Part shown: positions 37,068 to 49,000 of the stretch, piece after piece | Numbering within the stretch: the stretch's first letter is position 1 | Layout of the letters: every line of letters starts with the position of its first letter | Source: Ctena decussata | Taxonomy: Eukaryota; Mollusca; Bivalvia; Lucinida; Lucinidae | Assembly: GCA_963989385.1 (NCBI GenBank) | Contig: OZ022507.1 | Coordinates: 59,035,400 to 59,099,399 of the forward strand | DNA length: 64,000 nucleotides | Direction of reading: 5' to 3' | The notes under the pieces: generated by a model | What the model was told of the DNA's origin: nothing | Database searches by the model: none | The model's input: the letters and a program-made list of their open reading frames with translations, nothing else | Made by a program: the position numbers and the translations under genes

Positions 37068-40000
37068 GTATAACATGGGGGAAATACCAAATACTGCATA
37101 ATTTGTAGTTTGTCCACGGTTGTTGGCTTTCGTACCCACAATGATTTGTAACGTGAAAGTTCGTTCTTTTGAAAATAAAACATTACTCTCAGATATTAGA
37201 TCTGTTCCTTTTAGTGCGTCATCTAGAAAATTAAACTGATGTCAAGAGAAACACCTCAAAAATGCCAAACACATAAAGGCCAGATACTCAATGGACAGAC
37301 CCGACCAGTACGCGGACACTACCAGTACGCGGACACTTTGGTGTTTGGCATCAGATAAACTCTGAGATACTTTTTAAATTCAACTGACTTTGTGACATTT
37401 TTTCAAGGCGTCATTTCTAAATCTTTTTATCATTCACGTTTACACTTACACAACACAGTAGCGAATTTGCAGGGCTGATGCAGACCAGTATCATGATCGA
37501 TGCTTTGGTTTGACTGCGCCAAACACGCAAACAGGCAAAGCAAACAGCCATGTGTCAATATGAAATAAGAGCAACCCTTTACGATGTTATTAACTTTTTG
37601 TTAACTACATGTATCAATAATTTAATTAGTATTGCAGGGTATAAATGTCATCTCAGTTTACTCAGATTCTTCTAAGGTGTCCGCGTACTGGTATGATAAG
37701 CCTGTTTGATACAGCAAATGGCATGACCTCAACAGCGTTACGTTGCGCATGCACAGATGATTTTTTCGCGTGTTCCTTTTGTCGATATTTAGCACAAGGA
37801 TTTTCCTAAATTCATGCCCATCTGGTAGTCTGGAACACGGTGGAGTCTTAAACATTAGGTAAAACACCCTTAAAATAAAAGTGTCCGCGCACTGGTCAGG
37901 CCTATCTAAGTTGTATCATTGATATACAGCTCCTCTTCCCCCCCCCCCCTCCACCACCAAGCCTTGTGTTTACCCCTGTTTTTATCTTTTATCTTTCTGC
38001 TTTACAGCAATACCTCCTTGACAGGATTACTTACAGGACTTGATGCATTATACCAGTACAAACCATTATAAAAGGCTGGGCACATAAGAGTGTGGCAGTA
38101 TTGATGATTATAATGATGTGGGGAATAGAAGAAAAGGTTAAAACCACACCTGTCAACTCTTTCACCTGAAAAGTGATTTTGGGAGAAACTCCCACTCCCC
38201 CTCCCCATTATGCCAGAAATGGCCAAGTATCCCTATTTAAAGAACATTTCCCTATTTTTGTCGTAATATATAAGATTTTCCTCTAAAAAGTATAAATTTC
38301 ATAGCATCTCCCCCATGGAAACTGTCAGGACTAACTTTCACATCTTGCATTAAAAGTCTATTAAAAATTGCCATTTTCACACTTTCTCCCCCATGAAATT
38401 TTCAATTGTTATCAGGTGTGGTTAAAACAGTATATCTCAGATGTTTGCACCTCTGGGGGTTGAGGTGGGTTCACATAGTATTTCCCATCCCTGACACAGC
38501 TGAAAACTACTTCTGACTTCCTTCCACCACTAAACAGCCCTCAGATATAATCTGTTCAGAGTAGGTATTTGATATCAGAAACTATAAGGGATAGAGCCAT
38601 GAAACTTGGGCCATGCATACATCTGGAAGAGTAAAGCTCAAACCCAACATGAAGAGAAAGGCATGTTGCAAGCAACATGCCTTAATGGTCTGGGCAGATC
38701 CCGGAGGTGCATTTGTTATGAAATGAACTGTTGCTACCATCTATATAAGATATAAACATTATGGCCTACTTAATTTTGCATGTTCAGAGATGCTGATGCA
38801 TTCACAAGATGGTGTCACACACCGAATTACATACCTAACAGGGCACACACCAATGTAGGTAGAGAAATTTTTGACCTCTGCATATTAGGAAAAAATTCAT
38901 GTCAAGGGCCTCTGGATTTAAGTATACATGTAGAACCTTGATTTTTCATTCAAACTCTAGGTACAAATTTTTCGACAGAATTTAATGCAGTCTTTTTAGC
39001 CAAGGTACAAGTTTTTAGACTGATTTTATTGCAGTCTTTTTGGCCAAGGTGATAACTTTATGCTTTGGAATCTTGAGAGGTTGTTGGTTTGTGTCAGAGA
39101 GAGAGAGAGAGCATTTGGTGATAATTTTAAATAATTTTTGTTCAATCTACATAATATTGTAATCCCTCATCTAGTGGGTAATGCATCTGACTCAAGAGGC
39201 AGAGGTCTTGGGTACTCTGTCCAGTCACTTACTTTCGTTTCTCCTTCCCCTGATTCAAGAATGGCAGTTGTCAGTTACTGGCAAAAGTATGTGCACTTAG
39301 TAATTATTTGGTTAAAGGAGGTCTAAGCCTGTCCAGGAATAGTGTGGTTAGGATAACTGACTGTCCCATCATGACCATAGCTGTTTGTGGAAGTAAAGCA
39401 ACAAAACAACAACCCGTCACCCTCCTTTAGATTGCCAAGGCAGTTCAAAGGAGGGGTCACAAGATAGATTTTAAACAAGAAAGAAGAAAAATTATCTCCA
39501 GTTATCATCAATATTTCCAGGGTTCAAGGTTATAAAACTTGAGAATAATCTGAAACTCAAAATAAAGGACACTGATTGGCTACTTCCGAGCATATTTTGA
39601 GTTTGAGAATGTACTCAAGTTTTATAACCTCAGGTCATGCTTGGATTACATTATATTTTTTCCTCGTTGTCATCTTACTCATTTTCTCACTGGACCAGAA
39701 ACATGGAAACTCCTTGTGGAGTCATAAGTCTATGTTGTTTGACTGAGTTAATACATGTCTGCATTTTTTGTGATCCCCATCTTTTATATTATCCAGTAAT
39801 GAGTTAATGTCTAGTTTCACATTAACACATGAAGCAACCCCCCTACCCCCACCGCCCCACCCACCAAAAATGATAAAAAAAGAAGTTGAGTTTGCAAGAT
39901 GAAGTGGCTCATAATGAGCTGTCATCTAGAGCCACATCTACACTGTTTGCCCTATAGTATATGAATTCTGAATAAGATACAGCTTGAATGAAACAATGTT

Positions 40001-43000
40001 TGAAATCTTGCAAGAAGTAAATAATCTTTTAAACGAAATGATGCTTGAAATCTTGCAAGACTTTTAAGTTATGTTGTTGTCTGCATTTTTGATGCTTTAA
40101 GAGTCAAAAGGACCTTTGTAAACAGTTACAGATCAGGCATTGCAGATGGACTTGCGGTGTGTTACTGTCTGATTAGAGGCTAAGTTGTTTGCAATAAAAA
40201 CAGAAATTTATCAAAACAAAAGGTATAATTAAAGGAAGTGGCTATTGACAACCGGTTGTCACTAGCCTCACAGGCTGCTGACAGCCGGTTGTCACAGGCT
40301 AGTGACAACCAGTTACTATAAATCCTATTGTTTTCAAATAATAAAACTCAAGATATTTTTAGAATATTAGTTTCATGGTATTACTATTATATCATGATAT
40401 TTGTTGATATCTGTTTCAACTCTGATCAAGTTTTAAGTTGATTGTAGAAAGCAAGAAACTATTAAAAGAATCAGATGTACATTTCTGTAGTTTTTAGCTC
40501 ACCTGAGCCGAAGGCTCAGAGGTGAGCTTATAGGATGGGAGTCGAGCCGTCGTCCGTCCGTCCTTGGGTGGGTGCGTGCATCAACATTTTCAAACATAAA
40601 TATCTCAGAGACCAGTGGGTTGATCGCAATCAAATTTTATCTGAAGCATCATTTGGGTGGGGGAAAGGTTGCATTAGGTTTTGGTGCCGATCAGCTCAGA
40701 ACTCTGGTTTCCATGGCAACAGATAGCCCCCATAGGGTTATAATGGGGAAAACGGCGTCATCACGTTTTCTCGACTGTTTTTGATTAGATCCTTATCATA
40801 CTTGCAGGTAATGATGACATACACAAGAGCTTGGATGAGTTCGAAATTTGGTCGGATTCGAGCACAGACTACGGAGTAAGCTGCCCTTGAGCGTTTGAAA
40901 AAAATCCCATAGGGTTATAATGGGGAAAATGGCGTCATCACGTTTTCTCAACTGTTTTTGCTTAGATCCTTATCATACTTGCAGGTAATGATGACATACA
41001 TAAGAGCTTGGATGAGTTCGAAATTTGGCCGAATTCGAGCACAGATTACGGAGTTAGCTGCCCTTGAGCGTTTGAAAAAAAATCCCATAGTGTTATAATG
41101 GAGAAAACAACGTCATCACATATTTTTAGAAAAACTTTGTCATCGCTCTATTGCCTACATTTCTCAACGGATTTTAAAATAACTTCACACAAATGTAGGG
41201 CGTGACAATATCTCGAGCAAGTTTGACTTTCAGGATGCTGCACCCAAGGTCAAGGTCACTGTGGCTAATTTTAGAAAAACTTTGTCAGCGCTCTAGCACC
41301 TACATTTCTCAATGGATTTTAAAATAACTTCACACAAATGTAGGGCATGACAATATCTCGAGCAAGTTTGACTTTCAGGGTGCTGTGCCCAAGGTCAAGG
41401 TCACTTTGGCTATTTTTAGAAAATCTTTGTCATCGCTCTAGCGCCTACATTTCTCAATGGATTTTGAAATAACTTCACACAAATGTAGGGCATGACAATA
41501 TCTCGAGCAAGTTCGACTTTCAGGGTGCTGCGCCCAAGGTCAAGGTCACTGTGGCTATTTTTAGAAAAACTTTGTCATCGCTCTAAGGCCTACATTTCTC
41601 AACGGATTTTGAAATAACTTCACACAAATGTAGGGCATGACAATATCTCGAGCAAGTTTGACTTTCAGGGTGCTGCGCCCAAGGTCAAGGTTACTGTGGC
41701 TATTTTTAGAAAAACTTTGTCATCGCTCTAGCGCCTACATTTCTCAATGGATTTTGAAATAACTTCACACAAATGTAGGGCATGACAATATCTCAAGCAA
41801 GTTCGACTTTCAGGGTGCTGCACCCAAGGTCAAGGTCACTGTGGCTAATTTAAGAAAAACTTTGTCATGGCTCTAGCACCTACATTTCTCCATGGATTTT
41901 GAAATAGCTTCACACAAATGTAGGGTATGACAATATCTCGAGCAAGTTCGACTTTCAGGGTGCTGCGCCCAAGGTCAAGGTCACTGTGGCTTTTTAGCTC
42001 ACCTGAGCCAAAGGCTCAGAGGTGAGCTTATAGGATGGGAGTTGAGCCGTCGTCCTTCCGTGCGTGGGTGGGTGCGTCAACACTTTCAAACATAAATATC
42101 TCAGAAACCAGTTGGCTGATCGCAATCATATTTTATCTGAAGCATCATTGGGGTGGGGGAAAGGCTGCATTAGGTTTTGGTGCCGATCAGCTCAGAACTC
42201 TGGTTTCCATGGCAACAGATAGCCCCCATAGATATAATGGGGAAAATGGCGTCATCACGTTTTCTCAACTGTTTTTGCTTAGATCCTTATCATACTTGCA
42301 GGTAATGATGACATACATAAGAGCTTGGATGAGTTCAAAATTTGGCCGGATTCGAGCACAGACTACGGAGTTAGCTGCCCTTGAGCGTTTGAAAAAATCC
42401 CATAGTGTTATAATGGAGAAAACAACATCTTCACATATTTTTAGAAAAACTTTGTCATCGCTCTATTGCCTACATTTCTCGACGGATTTTAAAATAACTT
42501 CACACAAATGTAGGGCATGACAATATCTAGATCAAGTTCAACTTTCAGGATGCTGCGCCCAAGGTCAAGGTCACTGTGGCCATTTTTAGAAAAACTTTCG
42601 TCAGCGCTCTAGCACCTACATTTCTCAGCAGATTTTAAAATAACTTCACACAAATGTAGGGCATGACAATATCTCGAGCAAGTTTGACTTTCAGGGTGCT
42701 GCACCCAAGGTCAAGGTCACTGTGGCTATTTTTAGAAAAACTTGGTCATCGCTCTAGCGCCTACATTTCTCAACGGATTTTAAATCAACTTCACACAAAT
42801 GTAGGGCATGACAATATCTCAAACAAATTTGACTTCCAGGGTGCTGTGCCCAAGGTCAAGGTCACTGTGGCTATTTTTAGAAAAAACTTTGTCAGCGCTC
42901 TAGCACCTACATTTCTCCATGGATTTTAAAATAAATTCACACAAATGTAGGGCATGACAATATCTCAAGCAAGTTTGACTTTCAGGGTGCTGTGCCGAAG

Positions 43001-46000
43001 GTCAAGGTCACTGTGGCTATTTTTAGAAAAGCTTTGTCATTGCCCTAGCACCTTCATTTCTCCATGGATTTTGAAATAACTTCACACAAATGTAGGGTAT
43101 GACAATATCTCAAGCAAATTCGACTTTCAGGATGCCATGCCCAAGGTCAAGGTCACTGTGGCTTTTTTTAGAAAAACTTTGTCATGGCTCTAGCACCTGC
43201 ATTTCTCAACGGATTTTAAAATAAATTCACACAAATGTAGGGCATGACAATATCTCGAGCAAGTTTGACTTTCAGGGTGCTGCAGTCAAGGTTTTTGATT
43301 AGATCCATATCATGCTTGCAGGTAATGATGACATACGTAAGAGCTTGGATGAGTTCGAAATTTGGCCGGATTTGAGCACAGACTACGGAGTTAGCTGCCC
43401 TTTAGACTGGAGTCAGTCCAAAAGATATATATTCATTCACTTATAAATTCCAGCCCTCTCAGATACTTTAATTTATCTCCAGATAGAATCATTCATTTAT
43501 AGCTATCAGAAGAAAAAATTTATACTGAGAAAGAAAAATGTTATGGTGTTTGTTATGAATGAACAAGAAAAAATGAAAGGGACTATTTCTAGTCTAGCTG
43601 CCCTTGAGCGTTTGAAAAAAATCCAATAGTCTTATAATGGAGAAAACAACGTCATCGCATTTTCATTTTTCTTTGGATCCTCTTTATACTTGCAGGTAAT
43701 GAGGATATGCATAAAAGCTTGGATTAGTTAGCATTTCGGCTAGATCCCACCACTGACTATGGAGTACCTGCCCTGAGCATCCAAAAAATCAATGTCGCCA
43801 CTTTTTCTTAGTTTCTACTGATCTGATCCTTTTCAGACTTGCAGGTAATGAGGAAATGCATAATATCTTAAACAAGTTCAAATTTTGGCCAGATCAGGCC
43901 AACCACTACGAAGTTAGCTGCCCTTGAGCGTTTGAAAAAAATCCCATAGTGTTATAATGGAGAAAACAACATATCAGGCCAAGATCAGGCCAACCACTAC
44001 GAAGTTAGCTGCCCTTGACAGCTCTGTCTATTGTGCCTTTGATCGGATACTTTTTAAACTTGCATATATTAAATGAAGGCATACATGTACATAATGTTTT
44101 GGATGAGTTTAATTTTCAGCCTGATTGGACCACTGACTGTGGAGTTAGCTGCCCTTGAGCATCTTAAATATCCCTATAGGTTTACAATGTCTCTCAGGTG
44201 AGCAATTGTTGCCCTTTGGGCTACTTGTTTAGCTCACCTGAGCCGAAGGCTCAGAGGTGAGCTTATAGGATGGGAGTCGAGCCGTCGTCCGTCCGTGAGT
44301 GCGTCCGTGCGTCCGTGGGTGGGTGCGTCAACACTTTCAAACATAACTATCTCAGAGACCAGTGGGCCGATCGCAATAAAATTTTATCTGAAGCATCATT
44401 TGGGTGGGGGAAAGGTTGCATTAGGTTTTGGTGCCGATCAGCTCAGAACTCTGGTTTCCATGGCAACAGATAGCCCCCATAGGGTTATAATGGGGAAAAT
44501 GGCGTCATCACGTTTTCTCAACTGTTTTTGATAAGATCCTTATCATACTTGCAGGTAATCATGACATACACAAGAGCTTGGATGAGTTCGAAATTTGGCC
44601 GGATTCGAGCACAGACTACGGAGTTAGCTGCCCTTGAGCGTTTGAAAAAAATCCCAAAGGGTTATAATGGGAAAAATGGCGTCATCACGTTTTCTCAACT
44701 GTTTTTGCTTAGATCCTTATCATACTTGCAGGTAATGATGACATACATAAGAGCTTGGATGAGTTCGAAATTTGGCCGGATTCGAGCACAGACTAAGGAG
44801 TTAGCTGCCCTTGAGCGTTTGAAAAAAAATCCCATAGTGTTATAATGGAGAAAACAACGTCATCACATATTTTTAGAAAAACTTTGTCATCGCTCTATTG
44901 CCTACATTTCTCAACGGATTTTAAAATAACTTCACACAATTGTAGGGCATGACAATATCTCGAGCAAGTTCGACTTTCAGGATGCTGCACCCAAGGTCAA
45001 GGTCACTGTGGCTATTTTAAGAAAAACTTTGTCAGCGCTCTAGCACCTACATTTCTCAGCAGATTTTAAAATAACTTCACACAAATGTAGGGCATGACAA
45101 TATCTCGACCCAGTTCGACTTTCAGGATGCTGCACCCAAGGTCAAGGTCACTGTGGCTATTTTAAGAAAAACTTTGTCAGCGCTCTAGCACCTACATTTC
45201 TCAGCAGATTTTAAAATAACTTCACACAAATGTAGGGCATGACAATTATTGAGCAAGTTCGACTTTCAGGATGCTGTGCATAAGGTCAAGGTCACTGTGG
45301 CTATTTTTAGAAAAACTTTGTCAGCGCTCTAGCACCTACATTTGTCAGCAGATTTTAAAATAACTTCACACAAATGTAGGGCATGACAATATCTCGACCC
45401 AGTTCGACTTTCAGGATGCTGCGCCCAAGGTCAAGGTCACTGTGGCTATTTTTAGAAAAACTTTGTCAACGCTCTTGCACCTGCATTTGTCAGCAGATTT
45501 TAAAATAACTTCACACAAATGTAGGGCATGGCAATATCTCGGGCAAGTTTGACTTTCAGGGTGCTGCACCCAAGGTCAAGGTCACTGTGACTATTTTTAG
45601 AAAAACTTTGTCAGCGCTCTAGCACCTACATTTCTCAACGGATTTTTAATCAACTTCACACAAATGTAGGGCATGACAATATCTCAAACAAGTTTGACTT
45701 CCAGGGTGCTGCGCCCAAGGTCAAGGTCACTGTGGCTATTTTTAGAAAAACTTTGTCAGCCCTCTAGCACCTACATTTCTCAATGGATTTTAAAATAAAT
45801 TCACACAAATGTAGGGCATGACAATTTCTCGAGCAAGATTGACTTTCAGGGTGCTGTGCCCAAGGTCAAGGTCACTGTGGGTATTTTTAGAAAAACTTTG
45901 TCATCTCCCTAGCACCTTTATTTCTCCATGGATTTTGAAATAAATTGACACAAATGTAGGGTATGACAATATCTCAAGCAAGTTCCACTTTCAGGATGTT

Positions 46001-49000
46001 GTGCCCAAGGTCAAGGTCACTGTGGCTATTTTTAGAAAAACTTTGTCATGGCTCTAGCACCTACATTTCTCAACGGATTTTAAAATTAATTCACTCAAAT
46101 ATAGGGGATGACAATATCTCGAACAAGTTTGACTTTTAGGTTGCTGCAATCAAGATTTTTGATTAGATCCTTATCATACTTGCAGGTAATGATGACATAC
46201 ATAAGAGCTTGGATGAGTTCGAAATTTGGGCGGATTCGAGCACAGACTACGGAGTTAGCTGCCCTTGAGCATTTGAAAAAAATCCCATAGTCTTATAATG
46301 GAGAAAACAACGTCATCACATTTTCATTTTTCATCGGATCCTCTTCATACTTGCAGGTCATGAGGATATGCATAAAAGCTTGGATTAGTTAGCATTTCGG
46401 AAGGAAGCCATTTATCATGTACAGAAGTCTCGGCAGGAAGCAAGAGATCGCGGACAGTCTCGGCAGAAGCCAAATATTATGTACAGTCTCTGCAGGAAGC
46501 GAAAATTGGCGGAATCGATTATACCCTGTGAAGATATTTTTTCCATATGAACGTATGGTGTGACCCCTCATTAGAACCACCCCAGAGACAAATTTTAATG
46601 TATTTATTGAGAAGGTTCTAATGAGGGTTCACAATATATGTTTTGGATGAGAAATAAGAAAAAAATATCTCTTGATTATCCTCAGTACCCCCTCTTTTCC
46701 AGCGCTCTGTACAATGTACAACTTATTTTCATCTTATTTCAGGGAGCTACCTGAAGTACCTCAGCCTCGTATTGCTGACGGCTCAGAATACAGTATTTAT
46801 CCTCTCCATGCGATATGTACGCACAAGGGAAGGTGCGATGTTTGTCTCAACGACTGCAGTCATCCTACAGGAATCCATCAAGTGCTTTGCAAGTTTGATG
46901 ATCATCTTAGTTCAAGAGGGTGGGGTGAGGGGCTGGTTGCGACATCTTAATGACAATATCATTAAACTACCATTAGATTGCTTGAAGATATCTGTGCCGT
47001 CTTTAGTGTATACATTACAGAATAATCTAATATTCGTTGCTGTGTCAAATTTGGATGCAGCCACATTCCAGGTGGGTCATACCATAATTCTCCTAAATAT
47101 CCTAAAAATACACCTTAACCAGTTGTTGTAATTACCATAAAAATCCAAATACTCAGGGCTTCCGCTAACTTTCAAAATTTGGAAGTCCAGACTTCCATGG
47201 TGTCAGATTTGGACGTATTGAGAGAATTTTTTGGAAGTCCGAAGTTTTTAGGAATGACTTGTGCATGGTTATTTTTACCTCCCCCCCCCCCCCCCCCCCA
47301 CCCCCCCTTTATGCATTCCTCTCTCTCTCTCCCATACTGTAGTGAACTTTTTGTTCTACGAAGGGACGCCTGAGCATTTGTGCAGTCTAATCAGAGTCAT
47401 TCCTGTTTGTTTGTGAACTATACGCAAGTCCTGAGCACTCTAAAAACTGAAGACACGCCTAAGTTAAAATGGTTGCACTGTCTGCTATTGCATAATATTC
47501 CCTTTCATTACCGCCGAGTGGGCCGCGTCGGAAATACGGTGACTAACGGAAAGTATAATGACACGCTTCCACCGAAGAACTTGGTTGTCGCTAGGTCGAT
47601 GTTCACTATTATATACATTCATTACAAGAAAGACCGGTCTGACTGCTTAGTTGCGCTGGCTGATACGATTGTTAGTTATCGGTTAGGGGTGTAACAATAC
47701 ACTGGACTATCGATATATCGCAATATTGACACTGGCAATAGTCACTATCGATAGGGAAAGCTGCAATGTCAATACTATCGGCAATAGTGTTTCCAATATC
47801 CCAATAGTCTCAATAGTTTCTAGACATGTATCTTTTTCTTAAAGGAAGTGCTTTTAACTAAAAGAATAATAGGAACTAATGTGTTTTAGCTTATATTGGA
47901 TTCCAAAGAATGGAAAATGTAACATTTTCTTGTATTTTGCTGTCATGTTGTGCACTTTGTGAAATGACAGTCATTAAATAATGCTTTTTAGCCACCAATT
48001 TATGTGAACAAACCAGATTTTATACATAAAAGCAAAATTTCTTGATAAGAAAGCAGTCTCTAATAGTTATTGCAATGCATTGCAATAGTAACCTGCAATA
48101 GTAATAGTATTGCAATAGGGATTTCTGCAATAGTAATAGTGTTGCAATAGTCATTTTGGCCTGCAATAGTCACCCCTATTATCGGTGTGTGTACTGAGGT
48201 ACCTTTAGCGGCGTCTTTGATCTTTACATCAAAGAGAAAACATGCTTGGCCCATAAACAAGCAGGTACATGTAATTGCATATCAATGCTACCGTTAGTAT
48301 TACACCGAATATATAATCGCGTAGACCCTGATCAGAATTCGCTATTTCTGTGCACACTGTACGGCATTATTTTCGCACTGGGTAGCATGATGATACAACC
48401 TAGAAAATCGGTGAAATGGACGTTTCAGTATTCGTAGTTTAATGGTACCATTATCAAAACAATGTATATTACCAGAGTCTAAACCATAACACGTCGGAAA
48501 TTCGCTTTGCATCAACACTTTCCGCGGAAGAGGTTCGTATTCCTAAAAACTCCATTGACGACAGTATGGATCATGACAAGACCTTCCGTTGTAAGGGCAA
48601 GCGTTGATGAATGTTGTGTTCGTAAAAATTCGGACAGAGTTTGTCAATACATGCTTCAGTATTCGGGTGTTAAGGATACATTCACAAACTTTTGAAATCG
48701 TCATACGCCTTACACATACAGGTCGGTTACATTCTTGCGATTGTAAAAAAGATGGACACCTTTCATCCAAAAACACAGTCATCATGATTTGATAAGTTGT
48801 TTTGCAGACTGCCGTAAGAGGTTGAATGTACGAGTGGGCGTTATTTTGATAATCATTTTTGACAGGTAGGCGGTCTGACATGTGTGTCACCTGGTTCAGT
48901 GCTCCATACGGACAATCTCGATTGGCCCGTAGGCGGTCTTTTCGTCTGGCTGACACCTGCGTTAATCCGATTAATTATGACACGTGCTAGAATTTAAAGA

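Larger units (their letters stand above)
40496..44230 (+). mobile_element. AGCTCACCTGAG tandem-repeat element, two heads and one tail
   Basis: Heads at 40496 and 41996 start AGCTCACCTGAGCC, loop GAAG, GGCTCAG.GGTGAGCT, then GTCGTCCGTCCGTCC. A region with CATACTTGCAGGTAATGATG and a 145-bp satellite array follow. The tail at 44190-44230 has CTCAGGTGAGCAATTG, hairpin GCCCTTTGGGC and CTTGTTT. A 193-bp MITE is inserted at 43403. Head-derived frames (MGVEPSS...) recur only because the DNA repeats. Confidence 0.8.

Noticed and set aside
42035..42520. 161-codon plus frame and similar ones at 40535, 44270 and 44528
   Set aside because: They repeat between copies only because the AGCTCACCTGAG heads repeat. 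They include structural hairpin DNA and differ in length by frameshifts, so no protein is implied.
41111..46150. CRISPR-like regular repeats
   Set aside because: The 145-bp units are contiguous monomers without spacers in a eukaryotic intron; this is a satellite.
47380..47694. 104-codon plus frame
   Set aside because: Lies inside the CAGGGCTTCCG transposon and ends at the start of the nested MITE; no recognisable domain, so not called a gene.
48543..48956. 137-codon minus frame
   Set aside because: Inside the same transposon, cysteine-rich by chance, no transposase motif visible.
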